Source: Saltatorellus ferox (GTDB lineage: Bacteria > Planctomycetota > UBA1135 > GCA-002686595). From it: a DNA stretch of 64,000 bases. Below, one piece after another: positions 51,371-59,358 of the stretch. Location: contig CP036434.1 of assembly GCA_007751475.1 (NCBI GenBank), positions 4,531,524 to 4,595,523 of the forward strand, in the 5' to 3' direction. The notes under the pieces were generated by a model. It was given only the letters and a program-made list of their open reading frames with translations, ran no database searches and was not told the origin of the DNA. Both the position numbers and the translations under genes were made by a program. The stretch's first letter is position 1. Each line of letters begins with the position of its first letter.

Positions 51371-52252
51371 TCACCCCTCGACGGCGTCACGTCGCAGGAC
51401 GCTATCCAGGTAGGCTCGGACAGTTTGCGCCGGACGTCCGGTGAGCGCCTCCACGTCGCCCGTCACCCGCCCGAACTCCCCGTTGTCGACGGCGCGGTAC
51501 ATCGTCACCAGCACCTCCACCAGCGGCTCGGGCACGCCGTCGGCGCGGCAGGACTCGGCGTACGCCTCTTCCGTCACGTGCTCGTACGCGATGGGCGCGC
51601 CCGTCGCGTGGGAGAGCGCCTGCGCGAGTTCCGGCATCGACACGGCCTCGGGTCCTGTCAGCTCGTAAAGCGTGCCCGCGTGGTCCGTGGTCAGGCATGC
51701 GGCGGCCAGGGCACGGGCGATATCCTCGCGGGTGATGTACGCCACGCGGCCTCTGGCGACGGGGTACGGCAGGCGGCTCGTCTCCACGAGCGTGGGCGCC
51801 CACTCCGCGACGGGATCGAGGTACATCCCGGTCCGGAGGATCGTCCACTCCATCCCGCTCTGTCGGAGCGCTGACTCGGCGTAGAGCAGGAACGGGGCGA
51901 CGCTGAATAGGGAAGTCGGCTCGGCGGCGGAGACACTGACGAAGACCACGCGCCGAACGCCCGCCTCGCGGGCCGCCTGGAGCGCGTGAGCGTGCTGGAG
52001 GATGCGCGGCTCGACGGGCGCCGACGTCGGAATGAGCAGCAGGATGTCGGTTCCCTGGAACGCCTCACGGAGCGTGTCCGGCGCGTCGTAGTCCGCGTGG
52101 CGAACGGCGACACCGCGCGCTGCGAGGCCAGAGGCATTGTCGGGGCTGCGGACGCTCGCGCTGAGGTCGCCAGGCGCGGCTCCTTGGTCGAGGAGTGCCT
52201 GGACGACGTGCCGTCCGAGTTGGCCGCTGGCTCCGAGGACGTTGATGGTCAT
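51371..52252 (-). CDS. NmrA-like NAD(P)-binding oxidoreductase (QorB/atypical SDR type)
   Basis: 293 residues. Rossmann start MTINVLGASGQLGRHVVQALL with GASGQLG glycine motif, then SVRSPDNASGLAARGVAVRHADYDAPDTLREAFQGTDILLLIPTS, RRVVFVSVSAAEP, WTILRTGMYLDPVAEW and YELTGPEAVSMPELAQALS, the order seen in quinone-oxidoreductase-2-like atypical short-chain reductases. Likely NADPH-dependent sensor or reductase. It is the last gene of a four-gene block lying between two IS91-like elements. Confidence 0.87.
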   Translation of the reverse strand: MTINVLGASGQLGRHVVQALLDQGAAPGDLSASVRSPDNASGLAARGVAVRHADYDAPDTLREAFQGTDILLLIPTSAPVEPRILQHAHALQAAREAGVRRVVFVSVSAAEPTSLFSVAPFLLYAESALRQSGMEWTILRTGMYLDPVAEWAPTLVETSRLPYPVARGRVAYITREDIARALAAACLTTDHAGTLYELTGPEAVSMPELAQALSHATGAPIAYEHVTEEAYAESCRADGVPEPLVEVLVTMYRAVDNGEFGRVTGDVEALTGRPAQTVRAYLDSVLRRDAVEG

Positions 52253-52312
52253 GGTGACGGGTTGGGTAACGGTCGATGCACGAAGGACGCTGTGCGCTCC
52301 GAAGCGAGTCGG

Positions 52313-52783
52313 TCAGGGCTGCGTCGCGTCGAGGAGGGGATTGACCCCGCGGACGCCGATGCCGTGGCCGTACACCAGCTCGCCGCCTGTGCCGCCGACG
52401 ACCGTCAGCAGGATGAGGCCGACGGCGAGCACGGCCAGGAAGGGCCCCGTCGAGACGCCCGGGACGGGCTTGTGGCGGGTGCGCCAAGCCCAGGTGCCGA
52501 GGATCAGGAACAGGAGCGTCGTCCCGAACGCGAGCAGCTGGTGCTGCTCGACCGCGCCGTGCAGGCTGCTCTCCTCGTACGGAAAATGCGCCACCAGCCC
52601 ACTGATCACCGACGGAAGCGTCGAGACGGCTCCCGTGACCAGGACGAGCACGGCGAAACGCGTGAGGTCGGGCCAGCGCCGACTGGCGACGGCGAGGGCT
52701 CCGCCGAAGAAGAGCAGCGCGATCGGGAAGTGACTCAGGATCGGGTGGAGGTCACTCCAGATGTGGTCGACAAAGTCGAACAT
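52313..52783 (-). CDS. DUF2231-type membrane protein
   Basis: 156 residues with four membrane helices (LHPILSHFPIALLFFGGALAVA; FAVLVLVTGAVSTLPSVISGLVAHF; HQLLAFGTTLLFLILGTWAW; GPFLAVLAVGLILLTVVGGTGGELVYGHG). The LHPxxxHFPIALLF start and GGxLVYxHG end are the DUF2231 pattern; conserved His residues may bind haem or metal. Function unknown. 60 bp upstream of the reductase gene and 5 bp downstream of the DUF2218 gene. Confidence 0.82.
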   Translation of the reverse strand: MFDFVDHIWSDLHPILSHFPIALLFFGGALAVASRRWPDLTRFAVLVLVTGAVSTLPSVISGLVAHFPYEESSLHGAVEQHQLLAFGTTLLFLILGTWAWRTRHKPVPGVSTGPFLAVLAVGLILLTVVGGTGGELVYGHGIGVRGVNPLLDATQP

Positions 52784-52788
52784 GGCGG

Positions 52789-53082
52789 CTAGGCGGCGGT
52801 CCAGGTGACGGCGAGCGACTCGCCCGCCGGGACGAACCCGTGGAGGTGGCGCGTCACGACGTCTTCGAGCCGGGACACCGCCTCGGCGTCATCGCCCTCG
52901 ACGCGCATCACGAGCGTGTCGGGCTCGGCGTCGAGCGTGCAGGTCCCGAAGGGGAAGGCGATGCGTCCGTGCCCCTCGTCGCGCTCCACCTCGACCTTGT
53001 GGGCGAAGTGCTTGCACAGGCGGGTGACGTAGCGCTCGGGCGTCGGCGTGGCGACGCGGGCGTGGGCAGCGAGGAGGGTCAT
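52789..53082 (-). CDS. DUF2218 family protein
   Basis: 97 residues from ATG 53082. The pattern ARVATPTPERYVTRLCKHFAHKVEVERDEGHGRIAFPFGTCTLDAEPDTLVMRVEGDDAEAVSRLEDVVTRHLHGFVPAGESLAVTW is the DUF2218 family, small soluble proteins often next to siderophore or redox genes, with unknown role. Part of the IS91-flanked block. Confidence 0.85.
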   Translation of the reverse strand: MTLLAAHARVATPTPERYVTRLCKHFAHKVEVERDEGHGRIAFPFGTCTLDAEPDTLVMRVEGDDAEAVSRLEDVVTRHLHGFVPAGESLAVTWTAA

Positions 53083-53193
53083 GGCAGGAATCCAGAGGGC
53101 GGTTGAACCGCGGGTGTGACAGCAGAGGAGTGAGAGACAAGAGGCCACCTCGGGCGTCACGCGGCAGGTCGCCACGTGCGCCGGGTCGAGGGG

Positions 53194-53595
53194 CTACTGC
53201 TTCTGGTAGCGCGTCATCACCATCGTGTCAGCCTGGAGGTGGCTCATGAACGCGGCCGTGGCCGGAGCCGAGGCGAAGCTGCTCATGGACGCCTCGGCGT
53301 CCTCGACCGAGCGCCAGTGGACGATGGCGACCCACTGACCGTCCTCGTTGACCCCTGCCTCGCGCGAGACGAAGCCCGGCTGCTGGGAGACGTGCTCCTC
53401 CTCGACGGCGAGGTCGAACGGGCGGAACTGCTCCGGCGTAACGCCGGGGTTGAGCGTGAAGGTGGCGATTTCGATGACCATGGCAGGGCTGGGGGTCGTG
53501 GTGTTTGCGGTGGAGGCGCACCCGGACACCATCATGGCGATGGCGGCAAGGGCGATGGATAGGAACTCCAAGCGGTGTGTCGACACGCCAGTCAC
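53194..53595 (-). CDS. Antibiotic-biosynthesis-monooxygenase-like lipoprotein whose N-terminus is supplied by an IS end
   Basis: The native part (53194-53556) encodes IALAAIAMMVSGC lipobox and an ABM/dimeric alpha-beta-barrel domain (VIEIATFTLNPGVTPEQFRPFDLAVEEEHVSQQPGFVSREAGVNEDGQWVAIVHWRSVEDAEASMSSFASAPATAAFMSHL). The native start is gone: codons 1-13 (MTGVSTHRLEFLS, from GTG 53595) derive from the IS91-like end beginning at 53557, yet the frame stays open and makes a plausible signal peptide. Other in-frame starts in the IS end are GTG 53586 and TTG 53574. First gene of the captured block. Confidence 0.75.
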   Translation of the reverse strand: MTGVSTHRLEFLSIALAAIAMMVSGCASTANTTTPSPAMVIEIATFTLNPGVTPEQFRPFDLAVEEEHVSQQPGFVSREAGVNEDGQWVAIVHWRSVEDAEASMSSFASAPATAAFMSHLQADTMVMTRYQKQ

Positions 53596-54762
53596 CGTAT
53601 CCTGGAGCCCGATTCACCGCTACCCCCATCCTCACCGGCCACGCGGGAGCGCCCGGGCAGCCATCGGGCTCTTCGCTGAGCCGAACTCGCCCGATTTCGC
53701 CCCCTCCGACGAGCACCACCGGTTCACTTCACCACGACCTGCAGCCAGCACCCTTCCCAAGGCGCGGGCTGTTGTTGTTTCATCGAGCACGATCGCCCGC
53801 GCGCCGCTCTTTCGCAGCGCCCTACTTCCCGAAGTCCAGCCGCCCCTGCCGAGGCGGCATCGGTATTCGGACCTCGGGCTCTGCCGGTGGGGAACGGCTC
53901 GGCCCTGGCGACGACGGGTCTCCCCCACCCAGCGAATCGGATGACCTCCTCGCCGCCGCTCTCACCCCCTCCAGCACCTTCCGCGCTGTCTCCGGATCTG
54001 TGATCACGGAGATCATGTGCCTGCGCCCGCGGCAGCGCGGGCGCTTGAGAACATCTTCCTAAAACACCCGCTTCAGAAGATCTGCCCAGCGGATGTACCT
54101 CTGGTCCTTCGACGGCTCCCCCGCACTCTTCGAGCCGTCTTCATCGGCGACGTCCACATCCTTCGGCTCCTTCCGAACCACGGGACGCGGCACCACCAGA
54201 TCACGCAATGATGAGGCCGGGGCCAGCACTCCCTGATACGTCAGCTGATGCTCGCGCGGATGCGGCGCGAGCGCCGCCAGTCGAGCCATGAACTGGTACG
54301 GCGTCATGACGAAGCCCTTGGTCCCATCACGCCAGGCCTTGCGTAGCAGCCACGAGACCATCCCATCGGGACGCACCTCGAAGCGTTCGAGACTGATGGC
54401 GGGCCTCGTCACATAGCGACAGAGCTTCTCCAGCTGCGCCCGCTGGCCCTTGCGGATCAGCGTCGCCGCGTGCAACGAGAACCCACCTGCGTTCACCACC
54501 AGCGGAGGCGGCACGTACTGACTCCCCCAACCCGACGACTGGAACGCAAGGCCGAGATCAGGGTCGATGAGGCGCTTCAGCGGGCGGCCTGCGGCCTCTC
54601 CCAACGGAATCAGCGACTTCACCGATGCCGCTTTCAGGCCTGGGAAGAACGAACCTTCACGCGCATCCCCGAAGTCGAGCAGCGGTGACTCATCCGCGCC
54701 CCCGTCCGCGTACTCCCAAGGGGGTTCGTCCCCTTTGCGTAGGGCCAGACCGAGTGAGATTG
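53557..54762 (-). mobile_element. IS91-like element, 5'-truncated, right border of the captured block
   Basis: Left end GGATAGGAACTCCAAGCGGT, then the ~250-bp terminus and a transposase gene reading leftwards; the copy breaks off at about 54762 within codons for SLGLALRKGD, where an antiporter gene fragment begins. Confidence 0.85.
53822..54762 (-). pseudogene. IS91-like transposase with nonsense mutation and missing N-terminus
   Basis: The C-terminal end is the best preserved of all copies, finishing RIPMPPRQGRLDFGK and a stop at 53822. A TCG-to-TAG change at 54059-54061 (KRVF* instead of KRVFSEDVL in the copy at 50500) splits the frame, so no full protein can be made. The N-terminal half is absent. 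Confidence 0.85.
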
Positions 54763-55056
54763 GACGTTCCACCGGCTGCGGAGCCACACGCGACCCTGGA
54801 GATCACGTCGATGGGCGAGATCGACGGCGACCTGCTCCTGTTCCACATTGATTCCAGCGTTCTGGCGTGCGATGGCGCGATCCGCGACCTGCATCTCCCG
54901 GAGGGCGCGTCGATCGCACTGATCGTCCGCGGACCGAAGCTTCTCGCCGCCCGCGGCCATACGATCCTTCGGGAAGACGATCAGGTGTACGTGTTCAGCC
55001 AGCACGAGGAAAGAGCGCTGGTGACCCTCATCTTTGGTCAACCCAAAGAGGTCTAG
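54763..55056 (+). pseudogene. C-terminal TrkA-C-type domain of an NhaP2-like cation/proton antiporter, 5' part lost
   Basis: The frame entering from the IS91-like element reads TLEITSMGEIDGDLLLFHIDSSVLACDGAIRDLHLPEGASIALIVRGPKLLAARGHTILREDDQVYVFSQHEERALVTLIFGQPKEV, the RCK/TrkA-C tail of NhaP2-type antiporters. The membrane part is missing, so the gene was cut at the IS junction. Confidence 0.8.
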
Positions 55057-55061
55057 CCCCA

Positions 55062-56215
55062 ATGCCGATCACTTGAGGTCCTCTCGAGTGATGCCCCCTC
55101 GGTTCTGCGCGTCCGCCAGGACGCCCGGGCTCTCGCGCTCCTGCGCGAGGCCCGCGCGGGGCCCCCGCCCCCGCGGCCTGCGCGGCGAGCGCGCCCGTCC
55201 GGCGAGGACGCCCGCCCGGCGAGGGCGCCTGCGCGGCGAGCGCACAGCGGTGTAGCCGCTATTTCGCCGTCAGGCGAAATGCCAGAGATACAGCCCGGGG
55301 TCAAGGCGACCGGCGGTTCGGCATTTCGTGCCTTGGTAGCGGCCGTGTCCGCGAGCCGGTACCCGAGAGTGGGCTCCCGATAGTGGGTTGTCGAGAGCGA
55401 CTGCCTGCCGTCCGCGCGAAGCGCCGGACGCGCGGGCTGTGTCATGTCCGAGAGCGTCGCGTCCGAAAGGGTCGTGTCCGAGATCGATCTCGGACGCGAC
55501 GTGAGCGGACCTGTCGATCTCGGACCTCCCACTGCCCACGCGTCCGACGCTTCGCGCGGACGGCAGGCAGTCGCTCTCGGGAAGCCCGTACCGGGAGCCC
55601 ACTCTCGGGTACGGGCTCGCGGACACGGCCGCTGCCAAGGCACGTGGAGCCAAACCCCAGGACCGCTGAGACAGCACAACGTCGACTCGACGGATAGCCG
55701 ATACCCAGCGGCTGCTGCGGCTACCGGTGAGTTGGGCATGGCGCTGCGACAGCGATCGGGTGGCTCGGCATTTCGTGGCTGAAACCGACCCGTCCGAGAG
55801 CGATCTCGGACGCGTCAATCTCAGCCCTGCCGATCTCGGACCTACCACTGCCCACGCGTCCGGCGCTGCGCGCGGACGGCAGGTAGTCGCTACTGGGCTC
55901 CCACTACCGACCACCCACTCTCGGGTACCGGCTCGCGGAAACGGCCGCTGCCAATACATCGAATACCGAGCCGCCGGTCGTCGCCACCCCGGGCTGTATC
56001 TCTGGCAAATCCTCTGACGAGAATTTAGCGGTTACACCGCTGTGCGCTCGCCGCGCAGGCGCCCTCGCCGGGCGGGCGTCCTCGCCGCACGGGCCGCGGG
56101 GGCGAGCCCCGCGCGAGCCTCGCGCGGGAGCGCGAGTGCCCGGGCGTCCTGACGGACGCGGAGAACCGACTCTGGATCACTCGTGCGGACCCTGAGTGAT
56201 CAGCATTGGCACTAG
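55062..56215. repeat. Nested inverted-repeat region, non-coding
   Basis: The outer arms, about 55062-55335 and 55975-56215, are reverse complements with roughly 80-85% identity by eye (shared marks: GATACAGCCCGGGGT, GCGCGGCGAGCGCACAGCGG, AGGACGCCCGGGC). Inside, a ~130-bp module (GGCCGTGTCCGCGAGCC ... GACTGCCTGCCGTCCGCGCG) occurs three times: once forward (about 55330-55450) and twice reversed (about 55515-55655 and 55840-55975). No coding frame fits. It lies between an antiporter remnant and an IS110-family element. Confidence 0.85.
55446..55495. repeat. Three 15-bp iterons ending in a 20-bp perfect palindrome
   Basis: GTCCGAGAGCGTCGC, GTCCGAAAGGGTCGT and GTCCGAGATCGATCT start at 55446, 55461 and 55476; the last runs into the perfect palindrome GTCCGAGATCGATCTCGGAC (55476-55495). 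A sister site GTCCGAGA-GCGA-TCTCGGAC is at 55792-55811. These look like protein-binding or nuclease sites. Confidence 0.8.
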
Positions 56216-56380
56216 ATGCTATGGGGCAGGCCTTTCCAGGACGCCGCGCGAAAGCGAAAGTGTCCTGCACGGCAGCTTTGACCGCCCCGGTAGTGGACCG
56301 GAGCGGAAGAGAGGCTGCCTGAACCAGCCAGCGCCCCGAGTTTTGACGGCGAAGGGCAACTGGCGAGCACGGAGCTACTC
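56216..56380 (+). ncRNA. Candidate bridge RNA in the IS110 5' non-coding end
   Basis: 165 bp without coding potential immediately before the transposase, with possible stems AGGAC...GTCCT (about 56239-56268) and GGCAGC...GCTGCC (about 56271-56320). Length and position match the known IS110 (IS621-type) bridge RNA, which pairs with target and donor DNA. Predicted from context and visible hairpins only. Confidence 0.45.
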
Positions 56381-57571
56381 ATGGCCCAGGCAGCCGTTCA
56401 AAATACTACTGCAACCCCCGTCCTCTACGTCGCCCTCGAGCTGAGCAAAGATACTTGGAAGCTCGGCATCACCCTCGACAGAGTGTCCAAAGCGAAGATC
56501 CGCGACGTTCGCGCCAGGGACCTCGATGGGCTTCTCGCGGAGATCGAAGCGGCCAAGAAGCACTTCAATCTTCCAGAGAACACTCTGGTCAAGAGCTGCT
56601 ACGAAGCGGGTCGCGACGGCTTCTGGATCCACCGATTCCTGCTCGCCCACGGCATCGAGAACGTCATCATCGATCCCGCGAGCATTGAGGTCGATAGGCG
56701 GAGTCGGAAGGTCAAGACCGACAGGGTGGACGCCCAGAAGATGGCGCAACTTCTCGCTCGACATGGCGATGGAGAGCGCGTTCTCCGCGTCGTACGAGTC
56801 CCTCCGCTCGAGTCAGTCGATGAGCGGATCTTGCCCCGGGATCTCAAGGCCCTCAAAAAGCGACGAGAGCAGGCCGCCAACAAGATCCAAGCGAGCCTGT
56901 TCGAGCACGGAGTAGACCTCAATCCCCGCCTGGGCAGCTTTAAGGACAAGGACTTCCTCACCGCGCTCAAGGCCGCCCGACAGTGGGATGGCAAACGACT
57001 CCCACCTGAGTGCTTGCGAAGCGTCAAGCGAAGCTGGCAGCTGTACTCCCTTCTCACCAAGCAGACCAAAGAGCTCGAGCAGCGGCAGCGCCAGGTCCTT
57101 CGCGAGGCACGCGCCGAGCCAGAGAAGGCCACCTCTGCAGCCCGCAAGGCCGCCATCCTCAGTCAGCTCCGTGGGGTGGGCGACATTGGAAGCTACGTGC
57201 TGACCACGGAGTTCTTCGGCTGGAGAGACTTTGACAACCGAAGTCAGGTGGGCGCACTCGCCGGTTTGACGGGCACACCGTTCCAGAGTGGCAACATGGG
57301 ACGAGACCAAGGCATTTCGAAGAGCGGCAATCCGCGCGTTCGGACGCTCATGGTCGAACTCGGATGGCTATGGCTACGCTGGCAGCCTGATAGCCGGACG
57401 ACGAAGTGGTACCACGAGCACGTCGGCAAGGGAGGAAGCCGCGCGAAGCGAAAAGCGATCGTCGCGGTGGCGAGGAAACTACTCGTCGAGTTCTGGCACT
57501 TCGTCGAACACGGCGTAGTCCCCACCGGTGCCGTACTCAAGACAACGAACGCGGAGGGGAGTCCCGCGTGA
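56381..57571 (+). CDS. IS110-family transposase/recombinase
   Basis: 396 residues. N-terminal RuvC-like DEDD domain: LYVALELSKDTWKLGI (Glu where many relatives have Asp), CYEAGRDGFWIHRFL (Glu), TDRVDAQKMAQLL (Asp pair). A helical middle is followed by the Tnp20 domain with catalytic Ser region GISKSGNPRVRTLMVELGWLWLRWQP. The enzyme is RNA-guided in studied relatives. The frame is intact and the start codon gives MAQAAVQNTTATPVLYVALE as in close relatives, so the element may be active. Confidence 0.92.
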   Translation: MAQAAVQNTTATPVLYVALELSKDTWKLGITLDRVSKAKIRDVRARDLDGLLAEIEAAKKHFNLPENTLVKSCYEAGRDGFWIHRFLLAHGIENVIIDPASIEVDRRSRKVKTDRVDAQKMAQLLARHGDGERVLRVVRVPPLESVDERILPRDLKALKKRREQAANKIQASLFEHGVDLNPRLGSFKDKDFLTALKAARQWDGKRLPPECLRSVKRSWQLYSLLTKQTKELEQRQRQVLREARAEPEKATSAARKAAILSQLRGVGDIGSYVLTTEFFGWRDFDNRSQVGALAGLTGTPFQSGNMGRDQGISKSGNPRVRTLMVELGWLWLRWQPDSRTTKWYHEHVGKGGSRAKRKAIVAVARKLLVEFWHFVEHGVVPTGAVLKTTNAEGSPA

Positions 57572-58284
57572 CTCGCACCGGTGCTCCAGGAGACTCGCTT
57601 GCAGTGCGGGCGGAGGCGCTTCATCGAGGCCGCTTCGTTTGCCTAGATGAAGCAGTCGCCAGGGGCACTTTTCGAACAGGACGACGAATCGGAGGCCAAC
57701 GAGAACACATAGAGCGCAGGACGCCACGAGGGAAATCAGCTCGTCATCGCCCGGCTGGGTGGGATGCTCATCGCATCCGCCGGTGGGCCACGACTTAGAA
57801 GGAGCGGTTTCTTCACTGGCTTTCGCAACGCCTTCGGGCGAACGCAGCATTAGGCCTTCGGGGCACAGACCCCGAGACGGATAGGAGCTTGTCGCGCGGC
57901 GACCCTCCCAAGCCAGCCTCTGGCGCGTCCACGCTACTACGCAAGAAAGCTATGAAGACTCCGAGCGTGCTTGCACTTTGTGCGCCGCCTTCGTGGTGGA
58001 AGAACAGACCAAAGAAAGGTAGCGCTCTGGGCGGCTGCGGCCGCCCAGCGCCCTTTGGAGGCACAGGGACTGTGACGTTCTCTAGCTCAGGTCAGACTCC
58101 GCCCGCGAAGCCGCAGGCGAGATTGCACGCGCGGGTTGGGCGGAGATGGGTATCACGCAGCAGATTCCAAAGGTCTGCCGAGATACATCCTGCCCAGGGC
58201 TGCCAACCGCCCAACGATTCAATCATCCAGGAGCAGGACGACGACCAAAATTCACTACAACGACCTTGACGAGGCCGTGCTCAT
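57572..58284. other. IS110 trailer and non-coding gap
   Basis: About 700 bp without a gene. A strong hairpin CTGGGCGGC-TGCG-GCCGCCCAG at 58027-58048 looks like a terminator. No open frame has a recognisable domain. The right ~190 bp lead into an R2 repeat. Confidence 0.6.
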
Positions 58285-58409
58285 AGGAGCCCGCATCATT
58301 CACGAGCTGGCACCACCAGCACGTCCAAACCACGCTGTGGCTGCGTCAGACGGAAGCCTGCGGCTTCCGCCCGCTTCGCGGGCTCCCTCACGGAATGGTC
58401 AACGGGCCT
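58285..58409 (+). repeat. Partial R2 repeat that truncates a kinase gene
   Basis: Matches the reverse complement of the right half of the R2 element at 32693-32908 (ATTCACGAG...CACCACCAGCACG..., CCGCCCGCTTCGCGGGCTCC) but has lost CTAG. The kinase frame runs into it at 58409. Confidence 0.82.
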
Positions 58410-59292
58410 CTCGTGCAGCGTCACGCCGAGCGCGTAGATATCCGTCGCCGGACCGGGCTCGCCGTCTCCGCGCAGATCCTCGGGTGCCATGTACGGGAGC
58501 GATCCGACGCGCTGCCCCGACGCCGTGAGCGCGTCGGCATTCTCGAGCGAGGCGAGGCCGAAGTCGACGAGCACGACCCGCCCATCACCGAGCAGCATGA
58601 TGTTCGACGGCTTGTCGTCGCGGTGCACGATGCCGCGCGCGTGAGCGTGCGCGAGGGCCCGCGCCACCTCCCGGGCGATGCGCGCCGCGGCCTGGTCGTA
58701 CCTGCCTTCGAAGATCGACGGCAGACCCTCGCCGAGCTCCAGGGATCGTCCGAGATCCGCACCGACGAGGTCCCCGGAAGGCACGGACCCGAGCGCCCGA
58801 ATCGCTGCGGCCAGGGAGGTTCCCTCGATGTACTCGGAGACCAGGTACGGGAGTCCGTCGCTCTCGCCGGCGGCCAGGAAGCGCGCGATCGTTGGGTGAT
58901 CGAGGCGCTCCAGGGCAGCGGCCTCCCGCTGCAGGCAACGCCGAGAGTCATCGTCATGGGAGAGCTCGCGGCGCAAGAGCTTCAGCGCGACGGGGGGGGC
59001 CCCCGCCGACAGGCCTCGCGAGAAACACGTCCCCCATCCCGCCTCGGCCGAGCCTGCGCTCGATGGAATAGTCGGCGACGACCCAGTCGCGGACAGCCTC
59101 CACATCGTCCAGGAGACCGACCTCGCTCAGCTTCTGAATCGCACTCTCGAGAGCCCGCCCGTGGTCCGACGCGGTGCGGCGATGCTCATCGAGGAAGCGC
59201 CGAGCATGCTCCCGCGAGCGATCATGCGCCTCGAGGTACTGGAAGACGAGTTCGTCCAGGCTGGCTTCACTTTTCAATTCGGATGCCGGCAT
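58410..59292 (-). pseudogene. Ser/Thr protein kinase, frameshifted and 3'-truncated
   Basis: N-terminal part from ATG 59292: MPASELKSEASLDELVFQYLEAHDRSREHARRFLDE, a planctomycete kinase start, then IERRLGRGGMGDVFLA (P-loop). Around 59011-59016 the frame shifts; the next frame continues PPVALKLLRRELSHDDD (catalytic Lys), LVSEYIEGTSL, HARGIVHRDDKPSNIML (HRD), VLVDFGLAS (DFG) and MAPEDLRGDG...TDIYALGVTLHE. There it enters the R2 repeat, so the C-lobe end and any sensor domain are missing. HRDD replaces the usual HRDL. Confidence 0.82.
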
Positions 59293-59358
59293 GGTGGCGA
59301 CGATGCGGGAGCCGGGGAAGAATGAGTGCGGATACGCGACAGCGCTTCGGAAGCTCGG

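Larger units (their letters stand above)
56216..58090 (+). mobile_element. IS110-family insertion sequence, borders approximate
   Basis: A full-length DEDD transposase gene with about 165 bp of structured leader and about 500 bp of structured trailer. IS110 elements lack terminal inverted repeats, so the exact ends cannot be read; the left border is set at the end of the inverted-repeat region. Confidence 0.75.

Noticed and set aside
55383..56017. Arg/Ser-rich open frames in the inverted-repeat nest
   Set aside because: Frames follow the palindromic repeats on both strands, have no conserved start and no domain; the DNA structure is a better explanation.
57882..57895. GACGGATAGGAGCT as another IS91-like left end
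   Set aside because: Only ACGGATAGGA matches; the following bases do not continue as CTCCAAGCGG, so it is probably chance.
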